The notes under the pieces were generated by a model. It was not told the DNA's origin, made no database searches, and saw nothing but the letters and a program-made list of their open reading frames with translations. Shown one piece after another: positions 30,106-38,076 of a DNA stretch of 45,532 nucleotides. Position 1 is the first letter of the stretch, and each line of letters starts with the position of its first letter. This DNA is from Pseudomonadota bacterium (GTDB taxonomy: Bacteria > Pseudomonadota > Alphaproteobacteria > Sphingomonadales > Sphingomonadaceae), in NCBI GenBank assembly GCA_023413015.1, contig JAEZQR010000131.1:1-45532 (forward strand), in the 5' to 3' direction. The translations under genes and the position numbers were made by a program.

Positions 30106-31242
30106 TTGACGAAGACCCCGCCACCCGTGCGTCCCGCACGGCCCTATTTCTCATCCGGCCCCTGCGCCAAGCGCCCCGGCTGGTCCCCCGACAACCTCAA
30201 TCTCGACCTGCTCGGCCGCTCGCATCGGTCGAAGCTTGGCAAGGCGCGGCTGAAATATGCCATCGACCTCACCCGCGAGGTGCTGCAGGTGCCCGATACG
30301 CACCGCATCGGCATCGTGCCCGCCTCGGATACCGGCGCGGTCGAGATGGCGATGTGGTCGATGCTGGGCACGCGGCCGGTCACGCTTCTGGCTTGGGAAA
30401 GCTTCGGTGAAGGTTGGGTCACCGATGCCGTCAAGCAGCTCCGCCTCGATCCGCAGGTTGTGAAGGCGCCCTACGGCGAGCTGCCGGACCTGACCCGCGT
30501 GCCGCAGGATCACGACGTGATCTTCACCTGGAACGGCACCACCTCGGGCGTCCGCGTGCCGAACGGCGAATGGATCCGCGACGACCGCGAAGGGCTGATG
30601 TTCGCGGACGCGACCTCGGCCGTGTTCGCGATGGACATGCCGTGGGACAAGCTCGATGTCGTCACCTACTCTTGGCAGAAGGTGCTGGGCGGCGAAGGCG
30701 GCCACGGCGTCCTGATCCTGTCCCCACGCGCGGTCGAGCGGCTGGAAAGCTACACACCGGCCTGGCCGCTGCCCAAGATCTTCCGCATGACCAAGGGCGG
30801 CAAGCTCATCGAAGGCATCTTCGAGGGCGAGACGATCAACACGCCGTCGATGCTCTGCGTCGAGGATTATATCGACGCGCTCGAATGGGCGCAGGCGATC
30901 GGCGGGCTCGACGAGCTGATCGCGCGCTCGACCGCGAACGCACAGGCGCTCGACCGCTGGGTGCAGGCCACGCCCTGGATCGACCATCTCGCCGCCGATC
31001 CGGCGCTCCGGTCGAACACCAGCGTGTGCCTGAAGGTCGTCGACCCGGCGCACCGCGACAATCCGGACGTGCCGAAGAAGGTCGCCGCGCTCCTCGACCG
31101 CGAGGGCGTCGCCTTCGACATCGGCGCCTACCGCGACGCCCCACCGGGCCTGCGCATCTGGTGCGGCGCCACCGTCGACACGTCCGACATCGAAGCCCTC
31201 GGCCCCTGGCTCGACTGGGCCTACGCCGAAGTCACGCGCTAA
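30106..31242 (+). CDS. serC: Phosphoserine aminotransferase
   Basis: PLP enzyme converting 3-phosphohydroxypyruvate and glutamate to phosphoserine in serine synthesis; also used in pyridoxal-phosphate synthesis. 378 residues, of the alphaproteobacterial/archaeal-like SerC type ('RPYFSSGPCAKRPGWS', 'LGRSHRSKLGKARL', 'VPASDTGAVEMAMWSMLG'). PLP-binding Lys192 is in 'YSWQKVLGGEGGHGV'; 'ADATSAVFAMDMPW' holds the PLP-N1 Asp. The start is TTG at 30106 with GAGAGGAGAG upstream, set by the N-terminal motif and the leader hairpin. serA follows after a gap with a REP pair. Confidence 0.96.
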   Translation: MTKTPPPVRPARPYFSSGPCAKRPGWSPDNLNLDLLGRSHRSKLGKARLKYAIDLTREVLQVPDTHRIGIVPASDTGAVEMAMWSMLGTRPVTLLAWESFGEGWVTDAVKQLRLDPQVVKAPYGELPDLTRVPQDHDVIFTWNGTTSGVRVPNGEWIRDDREGLMFADATSAVFAMDMPWDKLDVVTYSWQKVLGGEGGHGVLILSPRAVERLESYTPAWPLPKIFRMTKGGKLIEGIFEGETINTPSMLCVEDYIDALEWAQAIGGLDELIARSTANAQALDRWVQATPWIDHLAADPALRSNTSVCLKVVDPAHRDNPDVPKKVAALLDREGVAFDIGAYRDAPPGLRIWCGATVDTSDIEALGPWLDWAYAEVTR

Positions 31243-31250
31243 CCCTCATC

Positions 31251-31340
31251 GTCACCCTGCGAAGGCGGGGACCCACTGTTGAGCGCATCCACGATCGAAG
31301 GCGAAGCGGACCGGTGGGTCCCCGCCTTCGCGGGGATGAC
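31251..31340. repeat. REP-like inverted repeat pair between serC and serA
   Basis: Left arm 31251-31276 and right arm 31314-31340 are reverse complements over about 25 bases (GCGAAGGCGGGGACCCAC is exact in both), separated by 37 bases. Each also contains the small CCCCGC-CTTC-GCGGGG-type hairpin, best in the right arm. This is the head-to-head REP/BIME layout common in sphingomonads. Transcribed, it would make a very stable stem between the two coding regions. Confidence 0.8.
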
Positions 31341-31356
31341 GGATAGGAGCAAATTC

Positions 31357-32934
31357 ATGCCCAAGGTCCTGATTTCCGACAAGATGTCCCCCAAGGCCGC
31401 CGAGATCTTCCGCGCGCGCGGCATCCAAGTCGACGAGAAGCCCGGCCTCACCAAGGACGAGCTGATCGCCATCATCGGCGACTATGACGGCCTCGCCGTC
31501 CGCTCCGCCACCAAGGTGACGAAGGACGTGCTCGCCGCCGCCTCGAACCTCAAGGTCGTCGGTCGCGCCGGTATCGGCGTCGACAATGTCGACGTGCCCG
31601 CCGCCTCGAACCGCGGCGTCGTGGTGATGAACACGCCGTTCGGCAACTCGATCACCACCGCCGAGCATGCGGTCGCGCTGATGTTCGCGCTCGCCCGCCA
31701 GCTGCCCGAGGCCGACGCCTCGACCCAGGCCGGCAAGTGGGAGAAGAACCGCTTCATGGGCGTCGAGCTGACCGGCAAGACGCTCGGCCTGATCGGCGCC
31801 GGCAACATCGGCTCGATCGTCGCCGACCGTGCGCTCGGCCTCCGGATGAAGGTGATCGCCTACGATCCCTTCCTCACCCCCGAGCGCGCGCAGGACCTGG
31901 GTATCGAGAAGGTGACGCTCGACGACCTGCTGGCGCGGGCCGACTTCATCACGCTCCACACGCCGCTCACCGACTCGACGCGCAACATCCTGTCCGCCGA
32001 AAATCTCGCCAGGACCAAGAAGGGCGTGCGCATCATCAACTGCGCCCGCGGCGGCCTGATCGACGAGGCGGCGCTCAAGGCCGGGCTCGAGTCCGGCCAC
32101 ATCGCCGGCGCCGCTTTGGACGTGTTCACCGAGGAGCCCGCGACCGACAATCCGCTGTTCGGCACTCCCAACCTCGTCTGCACGCCGCACCTCGGCGCCT
32201 CGACCACCGAGGCGCAGGTCAACGTCGCGATCCAGGTCGCCGAGCAGATGTCGGACTTCCTGCTCACCGGCGGCGTCACCAACGCGCTCAACATGCCGTC
32301 GCTCTCCGCCGAGGAGGCCCCGCGCCTGAAACCCTACATGGCGCTTGCCGAGCAGCTGGGCGCCCTCGTCGGCCAGCTGGTCAGCCAGGGCATCGTCGGC
32401 GTCACCGTCGAGGTCGAGGGCGCCGCCGCCGAACTCAACATGAAGCCGATCACTGCCGCCGTGCTCGCCGGCTTGATGCGCCAGCACTCCGATACGGTGA
32501 ACATGGTCAACGCGCCCTATCTCGCGCGCGAACGCAGCATCGACGTCGCCGAGGTCCGGCATGAGCGCGAGACCGACTATCACACGCTGGTCCGCGTCAC
32601 CGTCCGCACCTCGGAAGGCGAACGCTCGGTCGCCGGCACGCTGTTCGGCAACGCCACGCCGCGCCTCGTCGAGATCTTCGGCATCAAGGTCGAAGCCGAT
32701 CTTGCCGGCCCGATGCTCTACGTCATCAACGAGGACAAGCCGGGCTTCATCGGCCGCCTCGGCACCACGCTCGGCGAAGCGCAGGTCAACATCGGCACCT
32801 TCCATCTCGGCCGCCGCGCGACGGGCGGCGAGGCGATCGTGCTCTGCTCGCTCGACCAGCCGGTCACCGAGCCGCTGATGTGGACGATCTGCCGCCTGCC
32901 GGGCGTCCGCACCGTCAAGGCGCTCAACTTCTGA
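31357..32934 (+). CDS. serA: D-3-phosphoglycerate dehydrogenase
   Basis: First enzyme of serine synthesis: oxidises 3-phosphoglycerate with NAD+. 525 residues, the long form: substrate domain, NAD-binding domain with 'GLIGAGNIGS' (144-153), catalytic Arg231 ('NCARGGLID'), Glu260 ('FTEEPA') and His278 ('CTPHLGAST'), an intervening ASB-type domain (about 310-445) and a C-terminal ACT domain ('MLYVINEDKPGFIGRLGTTLGE') that allows serine feedback. ATG at 31357 has TAGGAG nine bases upstream; the longer frame begins inside the REP repeat and is rejected. Works in series with SerC just upstream; the REP pair may tune their relative expression. Confidence 0.97.
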   Translation: MPKVLISDKMSPKAAEIFRARGIQVDEKPGLTKDELIAIIGDYDGLAVRSATKVTKDVLAAASNLKVVGRAGIGVDNVDVPAASNRGVVVMNTPFGNSITTAEHAVALMFALARQLPEADASTQAGKWEKNRFMGVELTGKTLGLIGAGNIGSIVADRALGLRMKVIAYDPFLTPERAQDLGIEKVTLDDLLARADFITLHTPLTDSTRNILSAENLARTKKGVRIINCARGGLIDEAALKAGLESGHIAGAALDVFTEEPATDNPLFGTPNLVCTPHLGASTTEAQVNVAIQVAEQMSDFLLTGGVTNALNMPSLSAEEAPRLKPYMALAEQLGALVGQLVSQGIVGVTVEVEGAAAELNMKPITAAVLAGLMRQHSDTVNMVNAPYLARERSIDVAEVRHERETDYHTLVRVTVRTSEGERSVAGTLFGNATPRLVEIFGIKVEADLAGPMLYVINEDKPGFIGRLGTTLGEAQVNIGTFHLGRRATGGEAIVLCSLDQPVTEPLMWTICRLPGVRTVKALNF

Positions 32935-32941
32935 CCGGGGC

Positions 32942-32969
32942 CGCCATCCCCGCCTTCGCGGGGATGGCG
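32942..32969. repeat. REP-like hairpin after serA
   Basis: CGCCATCCCCGC, loop CTTC, GCGGGGATGGCG: a perfect 12-bp stem, followed by CTTTGGG. It shares the CCCCGCCTTCGCGGGG core with the repeat before serA. It starts seven bases after the serA stop and probably ends or protects the serC-serA transcript. Confidence 0.75.
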
Positions 32970-32992
32970 CTTTGGGCTATAGCGCCGCCGCA

Positions 32993-34114
32993 ATGACCAA
33001 TCCGATCACCCAAGGCCTGCTCCCCGAGGGCTTGCGCGACCGGCTGCCGCCACAGGCGGAAGCCGCCGCCAACCTGCTGCGCGGGCTCCTGGATACCGTC
33101 ACCGCGCACGGCTACGAGCGCGTGCAGCCGCCGCTCGTCGAATATGAGGAAAGCCTCGTCGGCCGCCTCGGCTCGGCGCGCCGTCAGGACCTGCTGCGCT
33201 TCATCGATCCGGTCTCGGGCGCCAATCTCGCGCTGCGCCACGACATGACCGGCCAGGTCGGCCGCATCGCCGCCACCCGCCTTGCGCACTATGCCCGCCC
33301 CTTGCGCCTCGCCTACGGCGGCCCGGTGCTGCGCGTGCGCGGCGACCAGCTCCGACCCGAACGTGAGGCGCTTCAGGCGGGTGCTGAGCTGATCGGCAGC
33401 GACTCCGTCGCCGCCGTCACCGAGGTGCTGCGCCTCGCGGTCGAGGCGCTGACCAACGCCGGCCTCACCGGCCTCACCGTCGACGTCACGCTCCCCGAGT
33501 TCGTTACCGAGCTTGCCGCCGGCCCCTGGCCGCTCGAGCCCGTCCAGCTCGCCGAGGTCCACCGCCTGCTCGACGCCAAGGACGTCGCCGGCGTCCGCGA
33601 GCTTGGCGCCGGTCGCTATGAGGCGCTCATCAGCGCCGCTGGCCCCGCCAATGCCGCGCTCGCTCGCCTCCATGCGCTGGACCTGGACGGCCGCTTGGCC
33701 AAAGTTCTCGACGATGCGGCGACCGTCATCACAGCACTCGGCGACATTCCGACGACGCTCGACCCGACCGAACGCCACGGCTTCGAGTTCCAGAGCTGGA
33801 TCGGCTTCTCGATCTTCGCCGCCGGCGTGCGCGGCGAGGTCGGCCGCGGCGGCGCCTACACGATCGTCCACCCCGAGGGCCATCGCGAGTCCGCCGTCGG
33901 CTTCTCGCTCTACGTCGACGGCCTCGTCGATGCCGGTTTGGGCGAAGTGAAGCACCGTCGCATCCTGATACCGCTCGGGACTCTGGACGAGGTTGCCGCC
34001 CGCCTCCGCGCCGAAGGCTGGGCAACCGTCGCCGCGCTCGACGCGGACGCCGACCCGCGCGCTTTCAGGTGCACCCACATCTGGAACGGTGTAGAGGCCG
34101 CCCTGGTGCGCTGA
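32993..34114 (+). CDS. hisZ: ATP phosphoribosyltransferase regulatory subunit
   Basis: HisRS-like protein without synthetase activity that activates the short-form HisG in the first step of histidine synthesis. 373 residues with class II aaRS features: motif-1-like N-terminus ('LLPEGLRDRLPPQAEAA'), 'YERVQPPLVEYEESLVG', 'LRHDMTGQVGRIAATRLA' and motif-2-like 'RLAYGGPVLRVRGDQLRPEREALQAGAE'. The C-terminal anticodon domain of true HisRS is lacking, the reason for calling HisZ. ATG at 32993. hisG is not in the window. purA follows 31 bp on. Confidence 0.9.
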   Translation: MTNPITQGLLPEGLRDRLPPQAEAAANLLRGLLDTVTAHGYERVQPPLVEYEESLVGRLGSARRQDLLRFIDPVSGANLALRHDMTGQVGRIAATRLAHYARPLRLAYGGPVLRVRGDQLRPEREALQAGAELIGSDSVAAVTEVLRLAVEALTNAGLTGLTVDVTLPEFVTELAAGPWPLEPVQLAEVHRLLDAKDVAGVRELGAGRYEALISAAGPANAALARLHALDLDGRLAKVLDDAATVITALGDIPTTLDPTERHGFEFQSWIGFSIFAAGVRGEVGRGGAYTIVHPEGHRESAVGFSLYVDGLVDAGLGEVKHRRILIPLGTLDEVAARLRAEGWATVAALDADADPRAFRCTHIWNGVEAALVR

Positions 34115-34145
34115 AGCGCCCGCCCATGGAAGGATGAACTGAGCA

Positions 34146-35435
34146 ATGGCGAACGTCGTGGTGATCGGCGCCCAGTGGGGTGACGAGGGCAAGGGCAAGA
34201 TCGTCGACTGGCTGTCGAGCCGCGCCGACGTCGTCGTCCGCTTCCAAGGCGGTCACAACGCCGGCCATACGCTCGTCGTCGGCAACTATGTCTACAAGCT
34301 GTCGCTACTCCCGTCGGGCATCGTTCGCGGCACGCTGTCGGTCGTTGGCAACGGCGTCGTGCTCGATCCCTGGCACCTGCGCGACGAGGTCACCAAGCTG
34401 CGTGATCAGGGCGTCGATATCACGCCCCTGAACCTCCAGATCGCCGACACCTGCCCGCTGATCCTGCCCTTCCACCGCGACCTCGACGCGCTGCGCGAGG
34501 ACGCCTCAGGCGCCGGCAAGATCGGCACCACCCGCCGCGGCATCGGCCCGGCCTATGAGGACAAGGTCGGCCGCCGCGCGCTGCGCGTCTGCGACCTCGC
34601 GCATCTCGACAAGGCCGGCCCACAGATCGACCGCCTGCTCGCCCATCACAACGCGCTGCGCGCCGGCTTCGGTGTCGAGCCGATCGACCGCGCCCGCCTC
34701 GTCGCCGAGCTCGAAGAGATCGCCCCCTTCGTTCTGCCCTTCGCCAAACCGGTCTGGCTCACGCTCAACGATGCCCGCCGCGCCGGCAAGCGCATCCTGT
34801 TCGAAGGCGCGCAGGGCGTGCTCTTGGACGTCGACCACGGCACCTATCCGTTCGTTACCAGCTCGAACGTCGTTGCCGGCCAGGCGGCGGCCGGCTCGGG
34901 CCTCGGCCCCTCGGCGACCGGCTATGTGCTTGGCCTCGTCAAGGCCTACACCACGCGCGTCGGCTCGGGCCCCTTCCCGACCGAGCAGGACAATGAGATC
35001 GGCCAGCGCATCGGCGAGCGTGGGCACGAGTTCGGCACGGTCACGGGCCGCAAGCGCCGCTGCGGCTGGTTCGACGCCGTGCTGGTGCGCCAGTCGATCG
35101 CCGTCTCGGGCGTGCACGGCATCGCGCTCTCGAAGATCGACATCCTCGACGGGTTCGACGAGGTGATGATCTGCACCGGCTACCGGATCGGCGACCGCGT
35201 GCTCGACCATTTCCCGGCGCATCCAAGCGAGCAGGCCGCCGTCGAGCCGGTCTATGAGCGCTTCGAAGGCTGGCAGGAATCGACCCATGGCGCCCGCTCC
35301 TGGGCGCAGCTCCCTGCGCAGGCGATCAAGTACATCCGCCGCATCGAGGAGCTGGTGAACTGCCCCGTCGCGCTCGTCTCGACTAGCCCCGAGCGCGAGG
35401 ACACCATCCTCGTCCGCGATCCGTTCGAGGATTGA
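34146..35435 (+). CDS. purA: Adenylosuccinate synthetase
   Basis: Condenses IMP and aspartate with GTP in AMP synthesis. 429 residues, normal length. Active-site residues in place: 'WGDEGKGKIVD' (11-21, Asp13), 'GGHNAGHT' (35-42, His41), 'GTTRRGIGPAYEDK', 'FEGAQGVLLDVDHGTYPFVTSSN' and the GTP motif region near the C-terminus ('PVALVSTSPERED'). ATG at 34146; AAGGATGAACTGAGC upstream. Probably co-transcribed with hisZ, linking histidine and purine pathways, which share AICAR. Confidence 0.97.
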   Translation: MANVVVIGAQWGDEGKGKIVDWLSSRADVVVRFQGGHNAGHTLVVGNYVYKLSLLPSGIVRGTLSVVGNGVVLDPWHLRDEVTKLRDQGVDITPLNLQIADTCPLILPFHRDLDALREDASGAGKIGTTRRGIGPAYEDKVGRRALRVCDLAHLDKAGPQIDRLLAHHNALRAGFGVEPIDRARLVAELEEIAPFVLPFAKPVWLTLNDARRAGKRILFEGAQGVLLDVDHGTYPFVTSSNVVAGQAAAGSGLGPSATGYVLGLVKAYTTRVGSGPFPTEQDNEIGQRIGERGHEFGTVTGRKRRCGWFDAVLVRQSIAVSGVHGIALSKIDILDGFDEVMICTGYRIGDRVLDHFPAHPSEQAAVEPVYERFEGWQESTHGARSWAQLPAQAIKYIRRIEELVNCPVALVSTSPEREDTILVRDPFED

Positions 35436-35460
35436 TCTCCTCCCCCACCGGGGAGGGGGA
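35436..35460. terminator. G/C-rich hairpin directly after purA
   Basis: Stem CCTCCCC/GGGGAGG with loop CACC, extended outward by further pairs including wobbles. The following CCATGCGAATCATGG piece makes this look like the widespread 'ctccccctccccgg...ccatgcttcgcatgg' intergenic repeat of sphingomonads. It probably serves as a terminator for purA. Confidence 0.55.
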
Positions 35461-35481
35461 CCATGCGAATCATGGTGGAGG

Positions 35482-35513
35482 GGGCGCATCGAAGCGCTTG
35501 GCGGGATGCGCCC
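35482..35513. terminator. Stem-loop between convergent purA and monooxygenase genes
   Basis: GGGCGCATC, 14-base loop, GATGCGCCC (perfect 9-bp stem), followed on the plus strand by GCTCGTTTCTG. It may terminate transcription from both sides of this convergent junction. Confidence 0.5.
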
Positions 35514-35524
35514 GCTCGTTTCTG

Positions 35525-35830
35525 TTAGCTCGTGGCCAAGTCGAGAAGATGAAGGTCGTAAGCCTCGACCGTCTGCTCTCCCATCAGGAAGCCTTCGGCC
35601 AGGATGCGCTGCACCGTCGCTTGGTAGCTTGGTGATTGATCGAGCGTCGCGAGGGCAGCCTCGTCTTCCCATAGGCTGATCACGACGCAATCGCCATTCC
35701 GTCGGCCCATCAGAACGCCACGATAGCCAGCCTGCTGACGAAACATCGGCAACGATATGTCACGCGCAAACGCCTCGTAGTCGGCGGCGCGGCCTTGCTC
35801 CACGCCCGTCGTCCAAATCCGAACAATCAT
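35525..35830 (-). CDS. Antibiotic biosynthesis monooxygenase (ABM) domain protein
   Basis: 101-residue ferredoxin-like-fold protein: 'MIVRIWTTGVEQGRAADYEAF', 'QAGYRGVLMGRRNGDCVVISLWEDEAALATLDQSPSY' is the ABM pattern with the conserved 'W.D..AL' step. Such proteins are small dimeric monooxygenases or heme/quinone-handling proteins; no activity can be assigned. ATG at 35828-35830, one base after the aroC stop, so it is the last gene of the dnaJ-fabI-aroC operon and probably translationally coupled. Confidence 0.8.
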   Translation of the reverse strand: MIVRIWTTGVEQGRAADYEAFARDISLPMFRQQAGYRGVLMGRRNGDCVVISLWEDEAALATLDQSPSYQATVQRILAEGFLMGEQTVEAYDLHLLDLATS

Positions 35831-35831
35831 G

Positions 35832-36911
35832 TCAGCCGTTGCCTCCGCACTGGGCGCGGTGGAGCAGCTTCTGGTCCGCCAGCACCAGCGCCATCATCGC
35901 CTCGGCGACGGGGGCGGCTCTAATACCGACGCAGGGGTCGTGCCGTCCCTTGGTGACGATCTCGGTCGCCTCGCCGTCGCGCGTCACCGTCTCGACCGGC
36001 GTGAGGATCGACGACGTCGGCTTCAACGCGATCCGCACCACCACGTCCTGCCCCGTGGTGATGCCGCCGGCGATTCCGCCCGCATGGTTCGAAAGGAACA
36101 GCGGCCTGCCGTCGGGGCCCGGCCGCATCGGGTCGGCATTCTCCTCGCCGCGCAGCCGCGCCGCCGCGAAGCCGTCGCCGATCTCGACGCCCTTGACCGC
36201 GTTGATGCTCATCATCGCGGCCGCCAGCTCGCTGTCGAGCTTGGCGTAGAGCGGCGCGCCCCAACCCGCCGGCACGCCGGAGGCCACGCACTCGACCACC
36301 GCCCCCAACGACGAACCTCCCTTGCGCGCGGCATCGAGCGCCGCCTCCCACGCCTGGGCGGCTTCCGCATCGGGGCAGAAGAAGGGATTGCGGTCGATCT
36401 CGGCGTCGTCGAACCGCGCCCGGTCGATCGCGATGCCCCCCAGCTCGACGAGATAGGCGCGCACCCGCACTTCCGGGATCACCGCGCGCCCCACCGCACC
36501 CGCCGCCACCCGCGAAGCCGTCTCGCGCGCCGACGACCTTCCGCCACCGCGCGGATCGCGGAAGCTATACTTGGCGTCATAGGCATAGTCAGCATGCCCC
36601 GGCCGGTACTTCGCCGCGACCTCGGAATAGTCCTTCGACCGCTGGTCGACATTCTCGATTATCAGCGAGATCGGCGTTCCCGTCGTCCGCCCCTCGTACA
36701 CGCCCGACAGGATGCGGACCTGATCCGGCTCCTTCCGCTGCGTTGTGAAGCGCGACTGCCCGGGGCGCCGCTTGTCGAGCCACGGCTGGATATCCGCCTC
36801 GCTCAAGCTCAGCCCCGGCGGGCACCCGTCGACCACGCACCCGATCGCCGGCCCGTGGCTTTCGCCCCAGGTCGTGAAACGGAAGACGCGGCCGAATGTG
36901 TTGAAGCTCAC
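35832..36911 (-). CDS. aroC: Chorismate synthase
   Basis: FMN-dependent last step of the shikimate pathway, turning EPSP into chorismate. 359 residues. Family signatures: 'GESHGPAIGCVVDGCPPG' near the N-terminus (His19), 'DYAYDAKYSFRDPRGGGRSSARETASRVAAGA', 'GSSLGAVVECVASGVPAGWG' and 'LSNHAGGIAGGITTGQDV'. The start is GTG at 36909-36911 with GGAGG eight bases upstream; it overlaps the stop of the VOC gene by four bases (GTGA). Fifth gene of the leftward operon. Confidence 0.97.
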   Translation of the reverse strand: MSFNTFGRVFRFTTWGESHGPAIGCVVDGCPPGLSLSEADIQPWLDKRRPGQSRFTTQRKEPDQVRILSGVYEGRTTGTPISLIIENVDQRSKDYSEVAAKYRPGHADYAYDAKYSFRDPRGGGRSSARETASRVAAGAVGRAVIPEVRVRAYLVELGGIAIDRARFDDAEIDRNPFFCPDAEAAQAWEAALDAARKGGSSLGAVVECVASGVPAGWGAPLYAKLDSELAAAMMSINAVKGVEIGDGFAAARLRGEENADPMRPGPDGRPLFLSNHAGGIAGGITTGQDVVVRIALKPTSSILTPVETVTRDGEATEIVTKGRHDPCVGIRAAPVAEAMMALVLADQKLLHRAQCGGNG

Positions 36912-37273
36912 GACCGCGCCTCCATGATCTCGATGCGGTTGCCGAAGGGATCGAAGGTGAAGAAGCGCCGGCGCCCGTCGACCGGCACATCCTCGCGCGT
37001 CTCGAACCCGGCGGCGCCCAGCCGCTCGCGCATCGCGTCGAGCGCATCGGTGGCAAACGCCACATGTGCCTTCTTTGCGGCCCGGAAACCGGCTTCCACG
37101 CCGAGGTGGAGCTGCTGGCCGCCGACCGCGAACCAGCAACCGCCGCGCCCCGCCATGTCGGCCGGCTTGGGCAACTCCTCCAATCCCAGCAGATCGCCGA
37201 AGAACCGCCGCCCGTCGGCCTCGCCGCCAGCCGGGATGGCGATCTGGACGTGATCGATCGCGAGCGCTGGCAT
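36908..37273 (-). CDS. VOC family protein within fabI-aroC operon
   Basis: 121-residue glyoxalase-fold protein: 'AIDHVQIAIPAGGEADGRRFFGDLLGL', 'GGCWFAVGGQQLHLGVE' and 'AKKAHVAFATDALDAMRERL' with a final 'RRRFFTFDPFGNRIEIME'. Ligand positions His (IDHVQIA), His (AHVAF) and Glu (IEIME) are kept, so metal binding is plausible. Both ends overlap neighbours: its ATG shares one base with the fabI stop, and its TGA overlaps the aroC GTG. Its tight place between fatty-acid and aromatic synthesis genes is unexplained. Confidence 0.9.
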   Translation of the reverse strand: MPALAIDHVQIAIPAGGEADGRRFFGDLLGLEELPKPADMAGRGGCWFAVGGQQLHLGVEAGFRAAKKAHVAFATDALDAMRERLGAAGFETREDVPVDGRRRFFTFDPFGNRIEIMEARS

Positions 37274-38076
37274 CAGGCCAGCGCGATGTCGGGTGCGTCC
37301 TCGGCCTTCATGCCGATCACGTTGTACCCGGCATCGACGTGGTGGATTTCGCCCGTCACGCCGCTGGCGAGATCGGACAGCAGGTAGAGCCCCGCGCCGC
37401 CGACCTCGTCGATCGTCACGTTGCGCCGCAGCGGCGAGTTGAGCTCGTTCCACTTGAGGATGTAACGGAAGTCGCCGATGCCGCTCGCCGCCAGTGTCTT
37501 GATCGGCCCGGCCGAGATCGCGTTCACGCGCACGTTCTGCGGTCCCAGGTCCATCGCGAGATATTTCACGCTCGTCTCGAGCGCCGCCTTCGCCACGCCC
37601 ATGACGTTGTAGTGCGGCACCACCTTCTCGGCCCCGTAGTAGGACAGCGTCAGCAGCGAGCCGCCGTGCGGCATCAGCGGCAGCGCGCGCTTGGCGCAGG
37701 CCACGAAGCTGTAGGCCGAGATGTTCATCGTCATCAGGAAGTTGTCGAGGCTGGTGTCGACATATTTCCCGCGCAGCTCGTTCTTGTCGGAAAAGCCGAT
37801 CGCATGGACGAGGAAGTCGATCGTCGGCCAGCGCTGGCTGAGCGTCGCGAACGCCGTGTCGAGCCTGTCCATGTCGGAGACGTCGCACTCGATCAGGAAA
37901 TCGCTGTCGACCTCCTCGGCGAGCGGGCGCACCCGCTTCTCCAGCGCCTCGCCCTGATAGCTGAATGCCAGCTCGGCGCCCTGCGCGTTCAACGCCTTCG
38001 CGATGCCCCAGGCGAGCGAACGGTCGTTCGCCACGCCCATGATGAGCCCGCGCTTTCCCGCCATCAGTCCTGCCAT
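37273..38076 (-). CDS. fabI: Enoyl-ACP reductase [NADH], FabI type
   Basis: Last reduction of each fatty-acid elongation cycle; triclosan target. 267 residues of the FabI SDR type: 'GLIMGVANDRSLAWGIAKAL' nucleotide-binding start, 'LVHAIGFSDKNELRGKYVDTS', and the Tyr-X6-Lys pair in 'YYGAEKVVPHYNVMGVAKAAL'; then 'RVNAISAGPIKTLAASGI' and 'LSDLASGVTGEIHHVDAGYN'. ATG at 38074-38076 overlaps the preceding stop by one base (TGATG); a second ATG four codons later starts closer to the conserved region. Third gene of the operon. Confidence 0.96.
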   Translation of the reverse strand: MAGLMAGKRGLIMGVANDRSLAWGIAKALNAQGAELAFSYQGEALEKRVRPLAEEVDSDFLIECDVSDMDRLDTAFATLSQRWPTIDFLVHAIGFSDKNELRGKYVDTSLDNFLMTMNISAYSFVACAKRALPLMPHGGSLLTLSYYGAEKVVPHYNVMGVAKAALETSVKYLAMDLGPQNVRVNAISAGPIKTLAASGIGDFRYILKWNELNSPLRRNVTIDEVGGAGLYLLSDLASGVTGEIHHVDAGYNVIGMKAEDAPDIALA

